64,000 nt of DNA. It comes from JAXDMU01 sp963762435 (lineage in GTDB: Bacteria > Pseudomonadota > Alphaproteobacteria > ATCC43930 > CGMCC-115725). Each line of letters starts with the position of its first letter. Positions within the stretch are counted from its first letter, which is position 1. A program made the position numbers and the translations under genes. The notes below the pieces were generated by a model, which saw only the letters and a list, made by a program, of their open reading frames with translations, searched no databases and was not told the origin of the DNA. The stretch lies in NCBI GenBank assembly GCA_963762435.1, contig CAVXLN010000010.1:553682-617681 (forward strand), given 5' to 3'. Below are positions 35,816-43,757 of this stretch, piece by piece.

Positions 35816-36325
35816 TTACTGATACGCTCGTAAGAGCCAATCATGAATGCCAACGAAGGTGGCCCAATACCACGCAGTCCAAAGACCGAGAATGAGCAGC
35901 GATGTGAGACCACCAATGCAACCTTGCAAAATCAGCGCAACATATTTCTTGTTGCGGAAATCATCTTGTGCAGCGCGAAAATTAGACCGGATCACTATCA
36001 GCGGATAAAGAAGGATACGGAGTAGAATTCGAACCATCATAGGTAGACTATATATGATAGCCTTTAAGAACAATTTTGCTGTAAAGGCGAGTCTCGTTTT
36101 TGGATCCACCGGAAGGGCGTTAACAACGTCGGATAACTCTACGATCCTACTTTCTGGCAGATCGGCAGAATGAGAGGGAGGAGCCTCGCGTAGTAATTGA
36201 GGCCATGCCATATCGTGCTGTTTTAAAAGCTTGGTTGCCTGCCGCGCCGCGGAAAGGACTTCGCCGTCATGCTGGCTACCCAGCATCCCTAGCAATTTTG
36301 CTAACCGGTCGCGGTCGAGGGACAT
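35816..36325 (-). CDS. Uncharacterised protein with C-terminal membrane segments
   Basis: The 169-residue product starts MSLDRDRLAKLLGMLGSQHDGEVLSA, a helical N-terminus of a kind seen in phage- or island-borne proteins (DUF2786-like in feel). It is followed by basic and hydrophobic stretches: a membrane-associated segment at about 88-112 and a clear span near 132-155 (VALILQGCIGGLTSLLILGLW). Composition is AT-richer than the genome core, agreeing with the foreign look of 35.8-37.5 kb. No function is proposed. Confidence 0.55.
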   Translation of the reverse strand: MSLDRDRLAKLLGMLGSQHDGEVLSAARQATKLLKQHDMAWPQLLREAPPSHSADLPESRIVELSDVVNALPVDPKTRLAFTAKLFLKAIIYSLPMMVRILLRILLYPLIVIRSNFRAAQDDFRNKKYVALILQGCIGGLTSLLILGLWTAWYWATFVGIHDWLLRAYQ

Positions 36326-36525
36326 CGGCAGAACTCGAAATATACGTGCCAGGTACCATACAGGACGCCGTTAAACCCGTCGCGGAATGTTGGCTGTCTC
36401 GTAGTATATGCTGACGATATTCTGCGGCTTTGCCTTGAGACGGCAGACGACCCGACCTTGAGCCAAAATCGCTCCGACTTCGCGAGCTCGAGACGGGGCC
36501 GGGCACGGGAAGGCCAGTGATGGCG

Positions 36526-37263
36526 TCACTGCTTATTGGGGGGGTATGCGGGCGACCATTTGCCGTTTGCGTCCGCCCATCCAGCCCCGGCAGCTACGTC
36601 GAGCACACTATCGCTGATGCTCTCGTCGCACGCCTCGATATCGGCCAGCGTAATGTCAACACGTGGGTAGGTCCCACCCGCGCGAGAATAGGCTTTATAT
36701 TCACCGCGCTCATATTTTGCAGAGATGATGCTGGCGAAGTCATTAAGGTTTCGATCGACGAGCAGGTTGGCCAGTTTGCCGGTCAGTCGGTGTCGCCGAA
36801 ACCGATCCTCCAAATGCATCGTCGGGACGAAACTTATGACAAGCTGGCGGTCATGATAGCCGTGAACGACGACAACGTCCGGGTCGGTCTGAGCGTGAAC
36901 AACAGAAAAGTTTTTCAAGATCATCTGCGTTTCTTTTGCGAGCGAGCGGGCGATCTCGAGGGCCGCGGCTTGATCGTTATGATCGATAGCCTTCCGAAGC
37001 GCCTGAATGATTGGCGCGACCCGCTCCCATCGAGCCGCCGATTGTTGTTGGCGCGCCCGGGCAGCATGCGCGCGTTGGGAACTGGTCATCGGTTGATCAT
37101 CGCCGCTGACCTTGCGGCCCACTCCACGAGTTCCTAGGGGGCACAACTCCTCCCACCGCGCATAGGCGAGGTCGAAGGCATCCCTTGCTGCTTGCGTGTC
37201 TTCTACCTTCACGCGACGCCAGGCGTCCTCAACTGCATTACTCGCAACTTGCATCTCGTCCAC
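36526..37263 (-). CDS. Uncharacterised island protein
   Basis: The 245-residue product has an N-terminal helical part (about 1-110; AVEDAWRRVKVEDTQAARDAF, AARARQQQSAARWERVAPII) and a mixed C-terminal part with VVVVHGYHDRQLVISFVP and RVDITLADIEACDESISDSVLD. GTG at 37263 is chosen because AAAGGAAG lies just upstream; ATG at 37254 is possible. The frame stays open upstream to 37725, but that portion is antisense to the integrase fragment and to the transporter start. Same strand as 35816-36325. No family recognised. Confidence 0.5.
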   Translation of the reverse strand: MDEMQVASNAVEDAWRRVKVEDTQAARDAFDLAYARWEELCPLGTRGVGRKVSGDDQPMTSSQRAHAARARQQQSAARWERVAPIIQALRKAIDHNDQAAALEIARSLAKETQMILKNFSVVHAQTDPDVVVVHGYHDRQLVISFVPTMHLEDRFRRHRLTGKLANLLVDRNLNDFASIISAKYERGEYKAYSRAGGTYPRVDITLADIEACDESISDSVLDVAAGAGWADANGKWSPAYPPNKQ

Positions 37264-37338
37264 GCGACTTCCTTTCGCTGCAGTCGTAATAATGTATATT
37301 ATGATGCCATCGAAATAGCAACTATTTCGTTGGCATCC

Positions 37339-37539
37339 ATGTGCCAGGCACCTGGGATCGAGACCAAGATCGGCAATCACAGCTTCCGGGCGACCGGGGT
37401 CGCCGCCCACCTCCAGAACGGCGGCACAGTCCAGAAGGCGGCGGCGATGGCGAACCACGCCAGCACGCGCACGACGCAGCTCTGTGCCCGCAGGCACGAC
37501 AAAATTAGCCTCGACGAGCTCGAGCGGATCGAGATTTGA
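37339..37539 (+). pseudogene. C-terminal fragment of a tyrosine recombinase (integrase)
   Basis: The 66-residue remnant matches the catalytic end of phage-type integrases: IGNHSFRATGVAAHLQNGGTVQKAAAMANHAS, with HSFR as the conserved HxxR. The N-terminal two-thirds and the first catalytic Arg are missing. The nucleophilic Tyr position (TTQLYDRR in homologues) reads TTQLCARR. It is therefore inactive, and marks the end of a decayed island (about 35.2-37.5 kb). Confidence 0.8.
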
Positions 37540-37627
37540 CACCCCCGACCCTCCCCACGCGTGAAACCGCCCAATTCGGCGCCAGCATGCTAAGCTCGTC
37601 CCCGGGGGTAGGGGAGCGAGGCAGCGC

Positions 37628-38905
37628 GTGAGCAGCGGCGACGAGGTTCGGGGGCGGATCAGCATCTTGCGCAGCCTGGGGCCGGGGTTGGCGAGCGGTG
37701 CGTCGGATGACGATCCGAGCGGCATCGCGGCCTATGCCCAGGCCGGCGCCATGCTGGGCTATGGCGCATGCTGGATCATGCTGCTGTGCTATCCGATGAT
37801 GGTGGTGACGCAGGAGATCAGCGCCCGCATCGGGCGGGCGACCGGGCGCGGCCTGGTCGGCATGATCGCGCGCCATTATCCGCGCTGGCTGCTCGACGCG
37901 ATCGTGGGCCTGGTCGTCTTCGCCAATATCGTCAATCTGGGCGCCGATCTCGGCGCCATGGCGGGCGTGCTGCACATGATGATCGGCGGCCCGCAGCATC
38001 TCTATGTGCTGTTCTTCGGCATCGTCTCGGTGGCCCTGCTGGTGCTCTTGAGCTATGAGCGCTATGTCGGATTCGTCAAATGGATGACGCTGTCGCTCTT
38101 CGCCTATTTCGTGACGGCCTTCGCCGTGCCGATTCCCTGGGCCGAGGTGGCCTATCACACCTTCGTGCCGCAACTGCCGAACGATGCGCCCTCGGTCGCG
38201 ATCTTCGTCGCCGTCATGGGCACCACGATCAGCCCCTATCTCTTCATCTGGCAGGCCTCGCTCGAGGCCGAGCGGGCGCGCGGCCTGCCCAAGCTCAGGC
38301 GCTATGGCCCGAACCGCCTGCTCGCCGGCCGGGAGGTCAACCGCATCCGCATCGACACCTTCGTCGGCATGGCCGTGGCGACGCTGATCGGCTATGCGGT
38401 GATCCTGACCACGGCCGCGACGCTCCATGGCACCGGCCTTTCGGGCCTGCTGACGCCGTCCGATGTCGTGGAGGCGCTGAAGCCCGCGACCGGGCCGCTG
38501 GCGCATCTGCTTTTCACGCTCGGCATCATCGGCACCGGACTCCTGGCCGTGCCGATGCTGGCCGGCTCCGCCGCCTATGCGCTGGCCGAGGCGCGCGGCT
38601 GGCCGGTCGGGATCGCCCGCTCGCCGCGCGAGGCGCGCGCCTTCTACGGCTTCATCCTGGTCGCCGCCTTCGCCGGTGTCGCGATGAATTTCGCCCGCAT
38701 CGATCCGATCCAGGCCCTGCTGGTGAGTGCGGTCATCAACGGCGTCATGTCGGTGCCGGTGCTGGTCATGATGATGCTGATCGCCCGCAAATCGGCGATC
38801 ATGGGCCAGCTGGTGCTGCCGCCGCAGATCCGGATCCTGGGCTGGATCACGACCGGCATCATGGCGGCGACCGTGGCAGGCCTGGCGGTGACGCTGCGCC
38901 GATGA
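37628..38905 (+). CDS. Nramp-related divalent metal (Mg/Mn) transporter
   Basis: The 425-residue membrane protein has about 11 membrane spans in Nramp order. In TM1 the metal-binding DPGN of classical Nramp is replaced by DDDPSG (about residues 26-31), and in TM6 the MPH motif is replaced by TTISPYLFIW. These changes characterise the NRAMP-related Mg2+ transporter branch and related prokaryotic sequences, so magnesium or manganese import is more likely than iron. GTG at 37628 is used. Its TGA overlaps the start of the AraC-type regulator (ATGA), so the two are translationally coupled. Confidence 0.86.
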   Translation: MSSGDEVRGRISILRSLGPGLASGASDDDPSGIAAYAQAGAMLGYGACWIMLLCYPMMVVTQEISARIGRATGRGLVGMIARHYPRWLLDAIVGLVVFANIVNLGADLGAMAGVLHMMIGGPQHLYVLFFGIVSVALLVLLSYERYVGFVKWMTLSLFAYFVTAFAVPIPWAEVAYHTFVPQLPNDAPSVAIFVAVMGTTISPYLFIWQASLEAERARGLPKLRRYGPNRLLAGREVNRIRIDTFVGMAVATLIGYAVILTTAATLHGTGLSGLLTPSDVVEALKPATGPLAHLLFTLGIIGTGLLAVPMLAGSAAYALAEARGWPVGIARSPREARAFYGFILVAAFAGVAMNFARIDPIQALLVSAVINGVMSVPVLVMMMLIARKSAIMGQLVLPPQIRILGWITTGIMAATVAGLAVTLRR

Positions 38906-39945
38906 TGCTGGTCGAAGCCGCGGCGCGCGGCGGGGCCGCGGCGCTGATGCTGCTGATCGCCTTGCAGGCTTTCCGCGAGGCGCGGCAAAGCTGGGCGGGG
39001 CGCATGGCCGGCGTGCTGGCGCTGGCAGCGATCGCGCAGATCGCCGTGACCTCCCCAACCCTGGCGCCGCTCTTCACGCCGGCGCTGCTGCCGGTGCGCA
39101 TCATCGCCTTCGGCACGCCGGCGCTGTTCTGGATCTGGGCGTCGGCGCTCTTCGACGATGCGTTCGAGTGGCGCTGGTATCACCCGGCGATCCTGATCCT
39201 GCACATGGCGCTGGGCGCGGCGCTGGTCCTCACATTCTCCTGGGCGGCAATCCTCGCCTACAATTTGATCGCCCTGGCGCTCAATCTGATGGTGTTCCGC
39301 ACCGCCCTCATCGGGCGCAAGGCCGACCTCATCGAGCCGCGCCGGCGCTTTCGCCTCATCCTCACGATCGCGGTGGCGGCCTATGGCGTGACGCTCACCA
39401 TTGCCGAGCTCACCATGCATGGCACGCTGGTATCGCCACCGGGCAGCACCGTGAATGCGTTCTGCTTCCTGGGACTCGCCTTCGGCTTCGCGGCCATGCG
39501 CAACGCCTGGCTGGTGCCGGCCGCGTCGACGGCACCGTCGCCGGCTCGACCCGCTTCGCCCGACCAGCCCGATCCGCAGGAAGCAGCATTGCTAGCGGCC
39601 TTGCGCCGCGCCATGACCCTGGACAAGGCCTATCGCACCGAAGGTTTCGGCATCGCGGCCCTCGCCGGCCGGATCGGCGTGCCGGAATATCGGCTGCGCC
39701 GGCTCATCAACCAGCGCCTGGGCTATCGCAACTTCACCGATTTCGTGAATTCCTACCGCCTGGTCGAGGTGCTGGAAGCGCTGGCGGACCCGGGCCAGGC
39801 CGCCGTGCCGATCCTGACCATCGCGCTCGATGCCGGCTTTCAGTCGATCGGCCCCTTTAATCGCGCCTTCAAGGCGCGGACCGGGACGACGCCGACCGAG
39901 TATCGGCGGCAGCGGCTGGGTCAGGCCCAGTCCGCGGAGGCGTGA
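38902..39945 (+). CDS. AraC-type HTH protein with N-terminal membrane domain
   Basis: The 347-residue product has about six membrane segments (5-215) followed by an AraC-type DNA-binding domain (about 235-345; GFGIAALAGRIGVPEYRLRRLI, PILTIALDAGFQSIGPFNRAF). Membrane-anchored AraC regulators of this layout are common in proteobacteria and sense envelope or extracellular cues. ATG at 38902 overlaps the transporter stop. It may sense or control the metal transported by its partner; that is inference. Confidence 0.88.
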   Translation: MMLVEAAARGGAAALMLLIALQAFREARQSWAGRMAGVLALAAIAQIAVTSPTLAPLFTPALLPVRIIAFGTPALFWIWASALFDDAFEWRWYHPAILILHMALGAALVLTFSWAAILAYNLIALALNLMVFRTALIGRKADLIEPRRRFRLILTIAVAAYGVTLTIAELTMHGTLVSPPGSTVNAFCFLGLAFGFAAMRNAWLVPAASTAPSPARPASPDQPDPQEAALLAALRRAMTLDKAYRTEGFGIAALAGRIGVPEYRLRRLINQRLGYRNFTDFVNSYRLVEVLEALADPGQAAVPILTIALDAGFQSIGPFNRAFKARTGTTPTEYRRQRLGQAQSAEA

Positions 39946-39948
39946 TTC

Positions 39949-39972
39949 CTGGCCGATTTCGAAATCGGCCAG
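39949..39972. promoter_or_regulatory. Perfect 24-bp palindrome after the membrane AraC gene
   Basis: CTGGCCGATTTC is followed at once by its reverse complement GAAATCGGCCAG. It starts 4 bases after the AraC stop and 82 bases before the hydrolase gene. It could be a loop-less terminator or, as a symmetric site, an operator for the next gene. Confidence 0.45.
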
Positions 39973-40054
39973 CCCGTCTTTGAATCCGGCGAGACCCGTT
40001 GGTGAGACCGCGGCAGGTTGGACGCCGCAACATCATCCCAGGACAGGACCCATC

Positions 40055-41035
40055 ATGGCCCCCTCTCTGCTTCTGACCGCGCTTGCGATCCCGGCCGCCG
40101 CCATCGTCGTTCTCGGCGGCATGATCGTGCTGGGGACGGCGCCGCCGCCGCCACCGCTCGGCACCGTCTATAACGCCGTTGCCGCCATGCCAAAGACCGG
40201 CCTGCCGGAACTCGAGCGCTATCGGGCGCGCGACGGATCCCAACTCGCCTATCGCCGCTATGAAGGCAGCGATCCCGACAAGGTCGCGATCCTGATCCAT
40301 GGCTCGACCGGCGAAGGCAGCAACATGCATCTGATGGCCGAAACGCTGCTCGGCACCGGCACCACCGTTTACACACTCGATATCCGCGGCCACGGCCAGT
40401 CGGGGCGCCGCGGCGACATCGATTATCGCGGCCAACTCGATGACGACATGGTCGATTTCGTGACCGGCGTGACGCCGCCGCGGCCCGGCCGGCAGATGAC
40501 ACTGGTGGGCTTCTCGGCCGGCGGCGGCTTCGCGCTGCGCTTCGCCGCCGGCAGCCATGGCGAGCTGTTCGACCGCTATATCCTGCTCGCCCCCTATCTC
40601 GGCCCGCGGGCGCCGACGCTGCAGCCGGCGACGGGCGGCTGGACCGCGCTCTATCGGCCCCGCATCTACGCGATCGGGTTCCTCGATGCGATCGGCATCC
40701 CCTGGTTCAACGGCTTGCCGATCGTGGCCTTCGCCCGGCGCCCCGACCCGGCCGAGCCGGTGCCGACATATTCCTATCGGCTGGCCCGCGATTTCGGCCC
40801 GGATCTCGATTTCGCCGGCGACTTCACCCGCGCCCGTCGCCCGATCACCATCATCGCCGGCAGCGCCGACGATCAGATGATCGCCGCTCGCTACGCCCCG
40901 ACGCTCGCCACCATCCGCCCGGACATCCCGGTCGAGATCGTGCCCGGCATCGGCCATCTCGGCATCACCATGGATCCCAAGGCGCTGGCCGCGATCCGCG
41001 ATGTCCTCGATCGGCCGGCGGGGAAAGCAGCGTGA
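40055..41035 (+). CDS. Membrane-anchored alpha/beta hydrolase
   Basis: The 326-residue product has an N-terminal hydrophobic anchor (about 1-28), a Pro-rich linker, then an alpha/beta hydrolase: ILIHGSTGEGSNMHLMAE (oxyanion loop), TLVGFSAGGGFALRF (nucleophile elbow GFSAGG, Ser near residue 155), an acidic residue in IIAGSADDQMI and His in VPGIGHLGI. All three catalytic residues are visible. The lipolytic/esterase-type substrate is unknown. It is monocistronic. Confidence 0.88.
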   Translation: MAPSLLLTALAIPAAAIVVLGGMIVLGTAPPPPPLGTVYNAVAAMPKTGLPELERYRARDGSQLAYRRYEGSDPDKVAILIHGSTGEGSNMHLMAETLLGTGTTVYTLDIRGHGQSGRRGDIDYRGQLDDDMVDFVTGVTPPRPGRQMTLVGFSAGGGFALRFAAGSHGELFDRYILLAPYLGPRAPTLQPATGGWTALYRPRIYAIGFLDAIGIPWFNGLPIVAFARRPDPAEPVPTYSYRLARDFGPDLDFAGDFTRARRPITIIAGSADDQMIAARYAPTLATIRPDIPVEIVPGIGHLGITMDPKALAAIRDVLDRPAGKAA

Positions 41036-41171
41036 ACGCGACCATTCGTTCTTGATGCTCGGGAATTCTACGGTGGCCGTCGCAGTATTCCCCATGCATT
41101 GGTCCGATCCGGTTTCGATAGGCTGGGTAGATTCCGAGCCTCTCACCAGGCCGTCGGTTCCCCTACATTCG

Positions 41172-41360
41172 ATGGGCACGATTACTTCGAAAGACGGAAC
41201 GGAAATCTACTTCAACTATTGGGGCAAGGGGCAATCGGTCGATTGGTCCATGCGGATTGTCGGAAGGGCGATGCTTTCGACGATCAGATGTTCTTCCCCA
41301 CCAGCCAAGGCGTGCGCTGTCCGAAGCAGACGGATGGGCACACGCAAAGTCCCGCACATC
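41172..41360 (+). pseudogene. Degenerate fragment of a non-heme haloperoxidase-type alpha/beta hydrolase
   Basis: ATG at 41172 opens MGTITSKDGTEIYFNYWGKGQ, the standard N-terminus of chloroperoxidase-like hydrolases. The following homology (GDAFDDQMFFPTSQG, corresponding to the region around the oxyanion loop) is in a different frame, and the GHGRS motif and the whole C-terminus are missing. It therefore appears frameshifted and truncated, and lies just upstream of the intact gene at 41378. Confidence 0.6.
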
Positions 41361-41377
41361 GATCTCGGAGGCCGACC

Positions 41378-42094
41378 ATGACGGAATTACTGGATTTCGC
41401 GGTGCAGGCACATGGCGGAATGGAGCGGTGGCGGCAGCTCGGTTCGATCCGGGTCGCCGCGTCGATCACCGGCGCCATCTGGTTTGTGAAGGGACAGGGC
41501 GACGCCCTCAAGGATGTCGTGTTGACCGTCGACACGAGGGCAGAGCGGGTTGTGATCGACTTCCCGGGCCAGAACCGGCGCGCCATCTTCACACCGTCCC
41601 GCATTGTGATCGAAACGGCGGACGGCACGGTCATCGCCGCGCGCGAAGATCCGGAGGCATCCTTCGTCGGACAACAGCGGGAGACCCCATGGGACGATAT
41701 TCACGTCATCTATTTCGTCGGGGAGGCCCTCTGGACCTATCTCAACACGCCCTTCCTCTACACCCGCGACGGCTTCGCGACGGAGGAGATCTCGCCGATC
41801 GAGGTCGACGGCGAAACCTGGCGACGATTGCAGGTCACTTTCCCTGACGACGTGAAGAGCCACACGCGAACCCAGATCTCCTGCTTCGGGCCGGATGGCC
41901 TGCTGCGGCGGCATGACTACACGGTGGACATACTCGGAGGCGCCACCGGGCTGAACTATGCCTCGGCATATCGCGAGGTGGACGGGATCATCATCCCGAC
42001 GAAGCGCCGCATCTATGCCTATGAGGGTGATTACCAACCGGTTTGGGAGCCCCTGCTCGTCGGCATCGACATGGGCGAGATCGCAATCTCCTGA
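41378..42094 (+). CDS. Uncharacterised beta-rich protein (238 aa)
   Basis: The product starts MTELLDFAVQAHGGMERWRQLGSI and consists of many short strands (HVIYFVGEALWTYLNTPFLY, TRTQISCFGPDGLLRRHDYT, IIPTKRRIYAYEGDY). The start AVQAHGGMERW and overall pattern recall lipoprotein-sorting or LolA-like folds but without a signal peptide. ATG at 41378 follows CGGAGG. It is 22 bases upstream of the old-yellow-enzyme gene and likely co-transcribed. Function not assigned. Confidence 0.72.
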   Translation: MTELLDFAVQAHGGMERWRQLGSIRVAASITGAIWFVKGQGDALKDVVLTVDTRAERVVIDFPGQNRRAIFTPSRIVIETADGTVIAAREDPEASFVGQQRETPWDDIHVIYFVGEALWTYLNTPFLYTRDGFATEEISPIEVDGETWRRLQVTFPDDVKSHTRTQISCFGPDGLLRRHDYTVDILGGATGLNYASAYREVDGIIIPTKRRIYAYEGDYQPVWEPLLVGIDMGEIAIS

Positions 42095-42116
42095 TTTCAT
42101 GGAAGGAAAACCGGCC

Positions 42117-43292
42117 ATGTCCGCGGAGATCCTGTTCAGCCCGTTGCGCCTGGGCGCAATTCAACTCTCCAACCGGATTGTGATGGCGCCGCTTACCCGC
42201 ATGCGGTCCGGTGCGGACCATGTGCCGACGCCGATGAATGCCGAATATTACGCGCAGCGCGCTTCGGCCGGGCTGATCGTCTCGGAAGGGACCGCGATCA
42301 GCCCACAGGCGCACGGCTACCCGAACGCGCCCGGCATCTACACGGCAGACCAGATCGCCGGCTGGCGTAAGGTCACGGCGGCCGTCCACGCCCAAGGCGG
42401 CAAGATGGTCCTGCAGATCGCGCACAATGGACGGAACTCGCATTCGTCGCTACTGCCGGACGGCACCTTTCCGGTGGCCCCGTCGGCCGTCCCGCCCGAA
42501 ATTCCCGCCCTGACGAGCGGCTTCCAGCAAGTGCCGGCTGAAATGCCGCGTGCGATGGACGCGGATGAAATACCCGGCATCGTCGATGCGTTCCGGCAGG
42601 CCGCGTTGAACGCGCTGGCGGCGGGTTTCGACGGGGTCGAGCTGCAGGGTGCGAACAGTCATCTGATCGAGCAGTTTCTGGAGAGCGGGACGAACCGGCG
42701 GACGGACGCCCACGGCGGATCGATCCAGAACCGGGCCCGGCTCCTCTTCGAGATCGTCGACGCGGTGTCGGCCGCTATCGGCGCGGACCGGCTCGGGGTG
42801 CGCCTTTCGCCTTTCGGCCGTTATGGCGGGATCCATGACAGCAACCCTTTGGAGCTGTTCACCTACGTCATACGAACGCTGAGCAGTCGCCGCATCGCCT
42901 ATCTTCATCTCATCGAGGCGCGGGGCTCCGAGCTGGGCCTGTCCGACGCCCTCAATGATGGCGCGCTCAACAACACATCCCTGTTTCGCTCGGCGTTCGA
43001 CGGCCCCCTCATTTCGGCAGCAGCCTATACGCCCGAAAGCGCCGTCGAGACGATCAGGCTGAAGCGTGCGGATGCGATCGCATTCGGCCGCCTGTTCATC
43101 GCGAACCCCGACCTTCCTGCGCGCCTGCGGAGCGGTTCGGGGCTCAACGCATTCGATCGCTCGACCGCCTATGGCGGCGGAGCGCACGGCTACACCGATT
43201 ATCCGCCGCTCCTGCCGAACGGGGACGCTGGCATGGCGGTCGAGAAGTTTGCCCGGGCGCCGGCGCCTATCCCGGAGAGGAAGAGAGTATGA
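42117..43292 (+). CDS. Old yellow enzyme family flavin oxidoreductase (alkene reductase type)
   Basis: FMN-dependent, NAD(P)H-using reductase of activated alkenes. The 391-residue TIM barrel has LFSPLRLGAIQLSNRIVMAPLTR, GLIVSEGTAISPQAHGYPN and NRRTDAHGGSIQNRARLLFEI. Two active-site regions differ from the norm. The substrate-binding HGAN (His/Asn pair) reads QGAN, and the flavin-contacting QLWHVGR reads QIAHNGR. The fold is intact, but activity may be altered. ATG at 42117 follows GGAAGGA. A fragment of a second OYE gene lies just downstream. Confidence 0.9.
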   Translation: MSAEILFSPLRLGAIQLSNRIVMAPLTRMRSGADHVPTPMNAEYYAQRASAGLIVSEGTAISPQAHGYPNAPGIYTADQIAGWRKVTAAVHAQGGKMVLQIAHNGRNSHSSLLPDGTFPVAPSAVPPEIPALTSGFQQVPAEMPRAMDADEIPGIVDAFRQAALNALAAGFDGVELQGANSHLIEQFLESGTNRRTDAHGGSIQNRARLLFEIVDAVSAAIGADRLGVRLSPFGRYGGIHDSNPLELFTYVIRTLSSRRIAYLHLIEARGSELGLSDALNDGALNNTSLFRSAFDGPLISAAAYTPESAVETIRLKRADAIAFGRLFIANPDLPARLRSGSGLNAFDRSTAYGGGAHGYTDYPPLLPNGDAGMAVEKFARAPAPIPERKRV

Positions 43293-43419
43293 CTATCAAC
43301 GAAAGAAAGCTGCTGACGCCGGCGAGATCGGCTCCGTCGCCTTGAAGCATACGCTCCCGATCCGTGCAGCCGGGCGACGTCCCGGGTGACCTCATGCAGA
43401 AATATTACACGCGGCACCA

Positions 43420-43738
43420 GGCCTCTATTCCGACGGACAAGTCGAGAGCTGGAAGCGGCTCACCGACGCGGTCCCTGCCAGAGGAGGCCGGATGTATGCC
43501 GACATTGCCCGGATGCTCACGGCGACGGTCGGTCAGCCCTTTGCCTGCGAGCCGAGGGCGGCGACGGAGTTCCTCGCCAATGTTCTCGCCGCTCGCCGAC
43601 GGCACGGCGCGCGGGGTGGACGAAGTCTTCGACAATTTCACTCGACTTGCCGGACGCCAGCCGGCGACGGTCGAGGATTTCATCGGGCGGCATGCGAAGG
43701 AATTTCGCTACTCGCCTTCCACCGATCTCGGCGCTTAA
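43420..43738 (+). pseudogene. Chimeric remnants: OYE fragment joined to a NmrA/SDR-type C-terminal fragment
   Basis: In one frame (about 43425-43495) the sequence reads YSDGQVESWKRLTDAV with RGGRMYA, a piece typical of old yellow enzymes. It runs directly into DIARMLTATVGQPFACEPRAA, as in NmrA-like NAD(P)-binding proteins. After a frame change near 43590 the same NmrA-like homology continues (ARGVDEVFDNFTRLAGRQPA...IGRHAKEF) to the TAA at 43736-43738. No intact gene exists between 43293 and 43757. Confidence 0.55.
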
Positions 43739-43757
43739 TCGCGATCGGGTTTAGACT

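Noticed and set aside
35374..35916. 180-codon minus-strand frame in the gene-poor stretch
   Set aside because: No ribosome binding site, Pro/Ser/Arg-rich, overlaps the better-supported gene at 35816-36325.
36517..37137. Plus-strand frame of 206 codons opposite the island gene at 36526-37263
   Set aside because: The minus-strand frame has a better ribosome binding site and helical, protein-like composition; the plus frame is probably its shadow, although confidence in either is moderate.
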